From assembly GCA_003567135.1 (NCBI GenBank), contig PXAI01000290.1, positions 1-12,404 of the forward strand: a stretch of DNA of 12,404 nt, written 5' to 3'. Shown in pieces: positions 7,193 through 12,404 of the stretch. The DNA comes from Balneolia bacterium (GTDB taxonomy: Bacteria; Bacteroidota; Rhodothermia; Balneolales; Cyclonatronaceae). A model generated the notes under the pieces. The model was not told where the DNA came from, did not search any database, and was given only the letters and a program-made list of their open reading frames with translations. Positions within the stretch are counted from its first letter, which is position 1, and every line of letters begins with the position of its first letter. The translations under genes were made by a program, and so were the position numbers.

Positions 7193-7798
7193 CTAAAAAA
7201 CATTTCTTCCGCTAAACGCTTTACTAAGCGTGGCGTCGTCGATGTATTCCAGTTCGGTTCCCATGGGGATTCCGTGGGCGATGCGTGTGATTTTGACGCC
7301 GAAAGGTTTGATCATTTTGTTGATGTAGTAGGATGTAGCTTCGCCTTCTGCGTCGGGATTAAGTGCGAGGATGATTTCTTCGATCTCCTCTTCGTCGCTG
7401 CTAACGCGTTTTACGAGCTCTTTTATGCGGATGTCATCCGGGCCGACGCTGTCAAGCGGGGAGATTACGCCGCCCAGAACGTGGTAGCGGCCGCGGAATT
7501 CGTTGGTCTTTTCTATAACATACACATCACGCGGCTCTTCAACAACGCAGACGATATTCGCAGTACGTTTTTCTGAGCGGCAAATGGCGCAGGGATCCTC
7601 ATCGGTAATGTTGTAACAGGTGCCGCAGTACCGGATTTTCTTCTTGAGGTTTACCAGCGTTTCGGCCAGCTGCATTACGCGCTGTTCATCCTGCTTGAGC
7701 AGATGCATAGCCAGGCGCTGCGCCGATTTTCGTCCCATTCCGGGAAGGCGGGCGAGTTCCTCAATGGCCCGTTCAAGCGTTTCGGAGGTTAGCTGCAT
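7193..7798 (-). CDS. recR: Recombination mediator protein RecR
   Basis: A 201-residue protein of normal RecR length. It acts in the cytoplasm with RecO/RecF to load RecA on gapped DNA. Helix-hairpin-helix (about 10-35, LARLPGMGRKSAQRLA), a Cys4 zinc finger (C58, C61, C70, C73) and a Toprim domain (about 81-175, with VVEEPRDV and NPDAEGEATSYYI) are all present. The C-terminal motif IAHGIPMGTELEYID (173-187) is complete. It is the last gene of dnaX-ybaB-recR, starting 27 bp after the ybaB stop. It stops with TAG, showing that TAG is used as a normal stop in this genome. The 3' end abuts the right repeat mosaic, with no conventional terminator seen. Confidence 0.97.
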   Translation of the reverse strand: MQLTSETLERAIEELARLPGMGRKSAQRLAMHLLKQDEQRVMQLAETLVNLKKKIRYCGTCYNITDEDPCAICRSEKRTANIVCVVEEPRDVYVIEKTNEFRGRYHVLGGVISPLDSVGPDDIRIKELVKRVSSDEEEIEEIILALNPDAEGEATSYYINKMIKPFGVKITRIAHGIPMGTELEYIDDATLSKAFSGRNVF

Positions 7799-7825
7799 GA
7801 AGGATTGTTATTCGGAATAAAGCGA

Positions 7826-8170
7826 TTAAAGGCCAAATTTGCTGAGATCCATTCCGGGAAGTCCGCCGCCGGGCAGGAAATCTTTGGTCACTTCTGCCAT
7901 TTTCTGCTTGCCGGCCTCATCGGCTTCACGCAGCGCTTTATTCACGCCGGCAATGATCAGATCTTCCATCATTTCAGGATCTTCCTTGTCGATGATATCC
8001 GGGTCAAGTTTGATCTTGAGCACTTCGCGGTTTCCGTTGGCGGTTACTTTTACCATTCCACCGCCGGCTTCAGCGGTGATTTCGAGTTCTCCGAGCTTGT
8101 TTTTGGCTTCCTGCATTTTCTGCTGGAATTCATTCATCTTGCCAAAAAGGTCAGCCATGTTGGGTTGCAT
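7826..8170 (-). CDS. ybaB: YbaB/EbfC family nucleoid-associated protein
   Basis: A 114-residue DNA-binding nucleoid protein of the YbaB/EbfC family, usually a tweezer-like dimer. Motifs: an N-terminal helix (NMADLFGKMNEFQQKMQEAKNKL), a central beta region (EITAEAGGGMVKVTANGNREVLKIKLDP), then the DPEMMEDLIIAGVNKALREA helix and a Gly-rich tail (LPGGGLPGM). The start at 8170 is favoured because GGAG lies 5 nt before that ATG, the clearest Shine-Dalgarno in the window; an internal ATG at 8158 is the alternative. It lies between dnaX (55 bp upstream) and recR, its usual place in bacteria. Confidence 0.96.
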   Translation of the reverse strand: MQPNMADLFGKMNEFQQKMQEAKNKLGELEITAEAGGGMVKVTANGNREVLKIKLDPDIIDKEDPEMMEDLIIAGVNKALREADEAGKQKMAEVTKDFLPGGGLPGMDLSKFGL

Positions 8171-8225
8171 AATTTCTCCGTTTACTAAATCCGTGTTTAA
8201 AATTGATGTAATTGTTCAGCGCGCC

Positions 8226-10058
8226 TCAGCGTTCACTGAAATCCAGCTCGGCACCGAACAGGTCAACGATAATTCGCAGCTGGTCGTCTTTTTCGAGCAG
8301 TTTTTTGTACCGGTTGTAGGGATCGGAATCGTCCTGCTCCGGATCGGGCTTTCTCACGCGCGGCCGTAATCTCAGCGTATACCCGCCCAGCGTGGACGCC
8401 AGTTTTTGCGAAATCGTGCTCTGATGCTCCTCCACGAGTTTGGAAGCCAGCTCGTCATTGCATTCCAGCACCAGCTCCCGGTTTTTCAGGTTCGCGGGTC
8501 GCGTATTCGTAAGGCTAACGCAAACGTAGCCGGGCAGCACTTTCTCCAGCTCGCTCAGGCAAACGCTCCACTTTTCCTTGATATCGTGTAGATAAACCGT
8601 TTTGGCCTCGCCGTTTTCCTGCTCATTCTGATCCGGCGAAGGATCGGTTTTGATGGCCAGATTTCCGTCGATCATTCCGGTTTCAGGCTGATCATCCGGT
8701 TTTTTTGTGGAGACGGCGTTGTCGCCGACGCGCGTCAGGCGGTTTCGGGTTCTGCTCAGCGAGGGTTTTCCGAAAAGATCTTTTTTGGGCGTCGCTGGCG
8801 CAGGCGGCGTTGATGTGGTTTGTGCCGTTGTTCCGGAGTTTCCGCCATAGGAAGCTCCGGAAGATGCCGGCCGGTTTGCCGAGCTCTGGTGCTTCACTTC
8901 GGGCTCGGAAGTCGCGTTAACCTGCGCAGTTTGTCCTGAGGATGCGTTTCCGCTCATGGACTTGAGCTCATGAAGCAGGGACGCCAGTCCGTCGGTTTTT
9001 TCCATCCGGATCAGCTTCAGGATGGTCATTTCCAGTAAAATCCGGGGCTGATGCGCATCGCGTACCTTAAATTGTGCCTCATGCACCAGATGCAGCATTC
9101 GCAGCAGGTCGTCATCGCTGAAGTTTGCTGCGGCTTCCATCAGGCGCTGTTTATGTTCCTTGCTGACGTCAATCGCGAAAAGGTTACGCTTATCTTTGGC
9201 GAGCGTCAGGTTTCGCAGATGTTCGGTCAGGCTGATCAGAAATTCCTGAGTATCGTGGCCTTCATAGAGCAGGTCGCTTACCAGCTTGATACCGCCGGTG
9301 GTGTCTTTATCGCTCACAAAATCCATCAGCTGAAACAGGCGGTCCGACCCGACTACGTTCAGCGCATCCAGCATAGCCTGATGCTTGATTTCGGTGCCGC
9401 AAAACGCGATCACTTGATCCAGAATCCCGAGTGCGTCCCGAAGGGCGCCATCCGCCTTGCGGCCGATAATGTGGAGCGACTCATCGTCAATGGTGATTTT
9501 TTCCGTATCACAAATGGCCCGGAGACGATCCACAATTTCGGAAACCTGAATGGACCGGAAATCAAACCGCTGCACGCGGGAGAGGATCGTGGGCAGTACC
9601 TTGTGCGGCTCGGTCGTGGCAAAAATGAAAATCGCGTGCGCAGGAGGCTCTTCGAGCGTTTTCAGCAGGGCATTGAACGCCGATTTGCTGAGCATGTGAA
9701 CCTCATCAATAATGAAAATCTTGTAGGTCCCGCTTTGCGGCGGAACGCGAACAGCTTCCCGGATTCGCTGGGCATCCTCAACCTTGTTGTTGGAGGCCGC
9801 ATCCACTTCGATAATGTTGAGCGTGTTGTTCAGCGCCTCGCCGTCAACGTCGGTCGAAATCCCGTTGATCGTGCGTGCAAAAACCCGTGCCATCGTCGTT
9901 TTGCCAACGCCCCGCGGTCCGCAGAAAAGATAGGCGTGTGAAATCCGGTTATTCTTGATGGCGTTTTTAAGCGTGCTGCTCACATGTTCCTGAGAAACAA
10001 TATCTTCAAAAGAGACAGGACGGTATTTTCGGGTTAAGGCTTTGTATTGTTCAGACAT
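8226..10058 (-). CDS. dnaX: DNA polymerase III subunit gamma/tau
   Basis: The clamp-loader ATPase of the replisome, 610 residues. Start ATG 10058 (MSEQYKALTRKYRP) matches the family; an in-frame ATG at 10118 would add 20 unrelated residues. AAA+ motifs: Walker A GPRGVGKT (47-54), Walker B IIDEVH (116-121), sensor 1 FATTE (146-150), arginine finger in LSRVQRF (R161) and sensor 2 GALRDA (204-209). Domain III runs to about 365, followed by a low-complexity Ser/Thr/Pro linker (370-480) and a C-terminal tau-like domain (about 486-570) with an acidic tail. The Cys4 zinc module found in E. coli DnaX between Walker A and VDAAS is absent and shortened to about residues 62-85. A slippery A AAA AAA at codons 451-453 predicts a short gamma form (see 8692-8706). 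First gene of the dnaX-ybaB-recR operon. Confidence 0.97.
   Translation of the reverse strand: MSEQYKALTRKYRPVSFEDIVSQEHVSSTLKNAIKNNRISHAYLFCGPRGVGKTTMARVFARTINGISTDVDGEALNNTLNIIEVDAASNNKVEDAQRIREAVRVPPQSGTYKIFIIDEVHMLSKSAFNALLKTLEEPPAHAIFIFATTEPHKVLPTILSRVQRFDFRSIQVSEIVDRLRAICDTEKITIDDESLHIIGRKADGALRDALGILDQVIAFCGTEIKHQAMLDALNVVGSDRLFQLMDFVSDKDTTGGIKLVSDLLYEGHDTQEFLISLTEHLRNLTLAKDKRNLFAIDVSKEHKQRLMEAAANFSDDDLLRMLHLVHEAQFKVRDAHQPRILLEMTILKLIRMEKTDGLASLLHELKSMSGNASSGQTAQVNATSEPEVKHQSSANRPASSGASYGGNSGTTAQTTSTPPAPATPKKDLFGKPSLSRTRNRLTRVGDNAVSTKKPDDQPETGMIDGNLAIKTDPSPDQNEQENGEAKTVYLHDIKEKWSVCLSELEKVLPGYVCVSLTNTRPANLKNRELVLECNDELASKLVEEHQSTISQKLASTLGGYTLRLRPRVRKPDPEQDDSDPYNRYKKLLEKDDQLRIIVDLFGAELDFSER
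8692..8706 (-). other. Predicted -1 programmed frameshift site in dnaX
   Basis: On the coding strand the reading frame is ACA AAA AAA CCG GAT GAT (codons 451-456), giving the canonical heptamer A AAA AAA at 8706-8700. Slippage by -1 yields ACC GGA TGA, so translation would stop after two codons and give a product of 455 residues. E. coli gamma (431 residues) is made the same way, at A AAA AAG followed by one codon and TGA. The site falls in the linker after the ATPase/domain III part, as expected. I see no strong upstream Shine-Dalgarno-like or downstream stem-loop stimulator. Transcriptional slippage on the seven-A run, as in Thermus, is an alternative. Confidence 0.65.
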
Positions 10059-10094
10059 TTCTGACGCGTATTTTCCGGATGCTGGTTCAGGCTT

Positions 10095-10119
10095 AAAAGG
10101 TACAAAAAAAATGCACAAA
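10095..10119 (-). promoter_or_regulatory. Weak candidate dnaX promoter
   Basis: On the - strand TACCTTTT (10102-10095) resembles the Bacteroidota -7 element TAnnTTTG. It would place the transcript start about 30 nt before the dnaX ATG at 10058, which would also exclude the upstream ATG at 10118. A TTTG lies at 10119-10116, but the 13-nt spacing is shorter than the usual 17-23, so this is only suggestive. Confidence 0.25.
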
Positions 10120-10174
10120 TTAATTGTCTGATCGGGTATCAGTTTGGGATGATGTGGGGGGTGGCGCGTTTTTT

Positions 10175-10207
10175 ACAAACGTGCTGCTCCATCAAGAGCA
10201 GGTACTC
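10175..10207 (+). repeat. REP-like palindrome, copy 5 (subfamily II, degenerate)
   Basis: Reads ACAAACGTG then CTGCTCC-ATCA-AGAGCAG. The subfamily II stem is present, but a C-to-A mismatch closes the loop. It is upstream of dnaX in the gap between dnaX and the transposase gene. With copy 4 in the opposite orientation it brackets about 200 bp. Confidence 0.7.
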
Positions 10208-10252
10208 TTTGGTGGCGTTTGTGTTCGGAATCTGAAATTGCATTTGTATCGG

Positions 10253-10279
10253 CAACGGTGGGTTTCAACCCACCCGTTG
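10253..10279. repeat. Hairpin in the dnaX-transposase gap
   Basis: CAACGGTGGGTT pairs with AACCCACCCGTTG apart from one bulged base, with a very short loop. There is no adjacent U-tract. The rest of 10208-10378 shows nothing I recognise. Confidence 0.6.
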
Positions 10280-10378
10280 TTTGACCTATCCGGTATTTGA
10301 TTTGGGTGTTTTTTGACAGTGCAGGTACATGAGATATACTTCCTGTTTCCTGAAGTTATACCTATTACAAACATTGTT

Positions 10379-10411
10379 CGCAGAACTTGCTCCGGATGGA
10401 GCAACACGTCT
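10379..10411 (-). repeat. REP-like palindrome, copy 4 (subfamily I, inverted)
   Basis: Intact TTGCTCCATCCGGAGCAA hairpin read on the - strand, followed on the + strand by GTAG (10412-10415) as in copy 3. It lies 115 bp upstream of the transposase start and is inverted relative to copy 6 downstream, so the gene is flanked by opposing REP-like elements. Confidence 0.85.
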
Positions 10412-10526
10412 GTAGACAAAAAAACGCCCCCCAAAAAACAATTCCGATTTTTCCCACCATGAATTTTTTTTGTAAGGATTTCCATTCCCGCGTATTGGTA
10501 AAAAAAATCAATCCAATTCTAAAATT

Positions 10527-10988
10527 ATGGCCGATACATATACCCAGATATTTATTCAGATCGTATTTGCAGTACAAAACAGAAAATGTCTGATTCATCC
10601 GGATTGGGAGGAGGATATCTACAGAAAAATTACAGGTATTGTGCAGGGTAAATCTCACAAGATGATAGCTGTGAACGGCATGCCGGATCATATCCATATT
10701 TTTATTGGATACCGGCCTGTGGATCAGATGTCTGAGCTTGTGAAGGTCATCAAGGGTGAGACGACAAGGTGGATCAGGGAAAACGGTTACGTGCAAGGTC
10801 AGTTCAGATGGCAGGAGGGATATGGCGCTTTTTCGTATAGTAAAACCCATGTGGATAGGGTGTATAATTATGTGATGAACTAGAAGGAGCATCATAAGAG
10901 GGTTTCGTTCAGGAAGGAGTATCTGAGGTTTTTGGAGAGGTATGGTATAGGTTATGATGAGCGGTATGTTTTTAAGGAGGTTTTGTAG
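10527..10988 (+). pseudogene. Y1 (HUH) IS200/REP-associated transposase with in-frame amber
   Basis: Y1_Tnp family (TnpA of IS200/IS605, or RAYT), a single-strand DNA nuclease/transposase. ATG 10527 opens 118 codons to TAG at 10881-10883. The frame then stays open for 34 more codons to TAG 10986-10988, and those codons encode the normal family C-terminus (KEHHKRVSFRKEYLRFLERYGI). Full length would be 153 residues. The HUH motif is H55-I-H57 in GMPDHIHIFIG. The catalytic Tyr is most likely Y115 in RVYNYVMN. The amber replaces residue 119, four residues after Y115. Relatives read YNYxxNQKEHH there, and in IS608 TnpA the residue at Tyr+4 (Q131) helps bind the metal. One CAG-to-TAG change would explain it. 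Base composition is more AT-rich than the neighbouring genes. Whether this is a dead gene, a recent mutation or a read-through gene cannot be decided from the sequence. Confidence 0.88.
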
Positions 10989-11009
10989 GTGGCTCTTGGG
11001 CTCTTAGTT

Positions 11010-11027
11010 GCGCTCCTGGCGGAGCGC
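11010..11027. repeat. Perfect 7-bp hairpin downstream of the transposase gene
   Basis: GCGCTCC-TGGC-GGAGCGC, 22 nt after the second transposase stop. It could be the right-end hairpin of an IS200-like element or a further REP variant; the loop and stem differ from the REP consensus. No matching left-end hairpin was found. Confidence 0.6.
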
Positions 11028-11050
11028 TTACTACGGGGTGGGTGCACGGT

Positions 11051-11085
11051 TACAAACGTGCTGCTCCATCCGGAGCAGGTTCTCG
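11051..11085 (+). repeat. REP-like palindrome, copy 6 (subfamily II)
   Basis: TACAAACGTG then CTGCTCCATCCGGAGCAG: a perfect 7-bp stem with loop ATCC. Relative to subfamily I the outer stem pair is C-G rather than T-A. Preceded by CGGT, so TTAC stands directly before AAACGTG. Confidence 0.85.
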
Positions 11086-11248
11086 TTGAAGTGGATTGTG
11101 GTTGAAGATAAAGAGGTGAGTCTTCGGGTAGTCTTTGCTGGGTTGTGCCGGGGAGTTGATGGGTATCAGGTTAGCTGGCTGAGTTAGAAAGATAGCATCG
11201 GTTACGTTATGGTACCAGGTCGGAGCGTTACTTCCCGGGCTCACGGTT

Positions 11249-11282
11249 ATAAACGTGCTTCTCCAGCCGGAGCAGGTTCTCG
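11249..11282 (+). repeat. REP-like palindrome, copy 7 (subfamily II, degenerate)
   Basis: ATAAACGTG then CTTCTCC-AGCC-GGAGCAG, with one stem mismatch. It shares its CACGGTTA upstream flank with copy 6. Confidence 0.75.
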
Positions 11283-11463
11283 ATTGGGGATCATGTTTGA
11301 AACCGAAATCAAACTCGTGGCACTGCGGTTCGGCGATGTGCGAGCCGGCATACTGCCGGAAGCCGCTTATACCGGCCTTTTACGAGCAGGCTGCATGAGT
11401 GTAATATACTTTCAATCGTATCGATATCAGTGAACTTCAGTACACCTGTGGCGACACATCCAC

Positions 11464-11503
11464 AAAAAAATCGCCCTTGCCGGTTGTAACGGCTAAGGGC
11501 GAT
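11464..11503 (-). terminator. Rho-independent terminator of the Usp gene
   Basis: On the - strand, ATCGCCCTT and AAGGGCGAT form a 9-bp stem. It extends by GCCG/CGGC pairing past one bulged base, with a 7-nt loop, and is followed by seven T (11470-11464). It lies about 55 nt after the Usp stop codon, correctly oriented for that gene. Confidence 0.9.
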
Positions 11504-11558
11504 ACATTGATTTTCCAAACTGCCATCGTGTGAATGGACGACAGGCATGTTCAGTGTT

Positions 11559-12404
11559 CTATCCTTTGAGGAAAGATAAGAACATCTTTTTGTTCCGTTC
11601 TTTGCTTTTCAGGATCAGAAGCGGAATGCTGAACTGATAGTTCGCCATACGGTCGGGAAGTTTATCTTTGAGCATGCTCAGCATCGTAGAACGTGCTTTC
11701 GACCAGACAACGATCAGGTCTGTTTGGTTTGTTATACAGAGATCGTAGATGTTGTCAGACATTTTTCCGTCTTCCTGAAGCGTCAGCTCAACGTCAAGAT
11801 CGTCGACTTTCTTAAATTCCTCCTGAAACGCGGCTTTTTTGTTTTTGACATCTTCGTCAATCTTTTTCATGGTTTTTTTATCCGGCATGTACGGGAAGTA
11901 CTGCTTGGGATAATCAAACAGATGCTGTGCAACGACCTGCCCCTTTTGTTCTTTTACCATTTCCAGCGCAAATTTCGTAGCCCACACAGACTGTTCCGAA
12001 AAATCGACGGGAACGGTAATGCTATCGAGGCTTTGGCGGGCTGTCTCAGGAACGAACAGCACCGAGCACGGCACATATTTCACCACGCGGCGGGCAAGTA
12101 CGCCTTCACCTTTGTAAGCATTCTTTTTCCCGAGAATCAGGAGGTCCGGCCAGTCAGCTTCCATCATTTTGATGATCTGGTCGGTTGCGCTTCCTTTACG
12201 CATCAGAATACCGGTTTCGATATCCTTGTGCGTAAACTTCTCGTCGATCGTTTCCTGAACCTGCTTTTCCATCAGGTCATACAGATCTTCTTCGCTTTCA
12301 AGCTCGGGAAACTCTTCAATCAGATTGTGAAGCGTTCCCACCGATTGAACCACGTGCAGAAAATGTATCGATTCAGGTTTAAGCCTTTCGGCTAAAAAGT
12401 TGAC
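11559..12404 (-). CDS. Tandem universal stress protein (UspA family), 5' end outside window
   Basis: The frame stays open through the window edge. The 17 codons before the GTG at 12353 read VNFLAERLKPESIHFLH, which is typical Usp strand/helix sequence, so the true start lies beyond 12404 and at least 281 residues are visible. The first Usp domain ends with DLLILGKKN...GVLARRVVKYVPCSVLFVPE. A second domain begins at ITVPVDFSEQSVWATKFALEMV and ends with DLIVVWSK...IPLLILKSK. Such two-domain cytoplasmic Usp proteins respond to starvation and stress. The classical nucleotide-binding G2xG9xG(S/T) loop is not intact in either domain, so ATP binding is doubtful. It is convergent with the transposase region and ends in a strong intrinsic terminator. 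Confidence 0.9.
   Translation of the reverse strand, partial: VNFLAERLKPESIHFLHVVQSVGTLHNLIEEFPELESEEDLYDLMEKQVQETIDEKFTHKDIETGILMRKGSATDQIIKMMEADWPDLLILGKKNAYKGEGVLARRVVKYVPCSVLFVPETARQSLDSITVPVDFSEQSVWATKFALEMVKEQKGQVVAQHLFDYPKQYFPYMPDKKTMKKIDEDVKNKKAAFQEEFKKVDDLDVELTLQEDGKMSDNIYDLCITNQTDLIVVWSKARSTMLSMLKDKLPDRMANYQFSIPLLILKSKERNKKMFLSFLKG

Larger units (their letters stand above)
10989..11463. other. Non-coding REP-bearing gap between transposase and Usp genes
   Basis: No credible gene. It contains a 7-bp hairpin (11010-11027) and REP copies 6 and 7. The copies are two direct repeats about 197 bp apart, each starting with CACGGTTA.AAACGTGCT. The stretches 11086-11240 and 11283-11460 show nothing I recognise; short open frames there have no family features. 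Confidence 0.6.

Noticed and set aside
7136..7576. Open frame of 146 codons on the + strand
   Set aside because: Antisense to recR, whose zinc finger, Toprim and C-terminal motifs are all intact on the other strand.
9051..9941. Open frame of 296 codons on the + strand
   Set aside because: It lies entirely opposite the conserved ATPase part of dnaX and shows no family features; long antisense frames are common opposite GC-rich genes.
10059..10118. Longer dnaX start at 10118
   Set aside because: The extra 20 residues do not match the family, and MSEQYKALTRKYRP at 10058 is the usual DnaX N-terminus.
11209..11433. Possible small + strand gene of 74 codons
   Set aside because: It spans REP copy 7, has no recognisable motif, and has no supporting start signal.
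11724..12395. Open frame of 223 codons on the + strand
   Set aside because: Antisense to the Usp gene, rich in Phe/Leu/His with no recognisable motif.

Overview
The window looks like a piece of a chromosome from the Bacteroidota/Balneolota/Rhodothermota (FCB) group. Three things point there: three secreted proteins with lipobox-type signal peptides, mostly missing Shine-Dalgarno sequences (ybaB is the exception), and intergenic DNA packed with palindromic repeats. GC content is moderate. Assignment to a genus is not possible from the sequence alone.

Layout from left to right. (1) 1-184 is the tail of a repeat-rich intergenic region. (2) 185-2969 is a two-gene operon on the + strand: a DUF305 lipoprotein with paired His-His motifs, then a large LVIVD-repeat lipoprotein. 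(3) 2970-3840 is an intergenic mosaic of hairpins and REP-like palindromes. (4) 3841-6647 is a second tight + strand operon: a PhyH-type Fe(II)/2-oxoglutarate dioxygenase and a GH57-like glycosidase carried as a lipoprotein. (5) 6648-7192 is a second copy of the same mosaic, in inverted orientation. (6) 7193-10058, on the - strand, is the conserved replication/repair operon dnaX-ybaB(ebfC)-recR. (7) 10059-11558 is a REP-rich stretch holding a REP-associated/IS200-like Y1 transposase gene with an in-frame amber codon. (8) 11559 to the window end, on the - strand, is a tandem universal-stress-protein gene whose start lies outside the window. It is followed by a clear rho-independent terminator.

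How the parts relate. dnaX, ybaB and recR are housekeeping genes. dnaX contains a perfect A AAA AAA slip site followed by an almost immediate -1 stop, so it probably makes both a full-length tau-like and a short gamma-like subunit. The two lipoprotein operons are envelope functions. The DUF305/LVIVD pair is a putative metal- or copper-related module, and the PhyH/GH57 pair has no known joint role.

The most unusual feature is the intergenic DNA. Two multi-module mosaics of about 0.5-0.7 kb bracket the PhyH/GH57 cassette as inverted repeats. Their hairpins differ by base-pair-preserving changes. The window also holds seven copies of a REP-like palindrome in two subfamilies that covary in the stem. 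A candidate mobilising enzyme sits beside some of them, but its codon for the predicted metal-binding glutamine is now a TAG.
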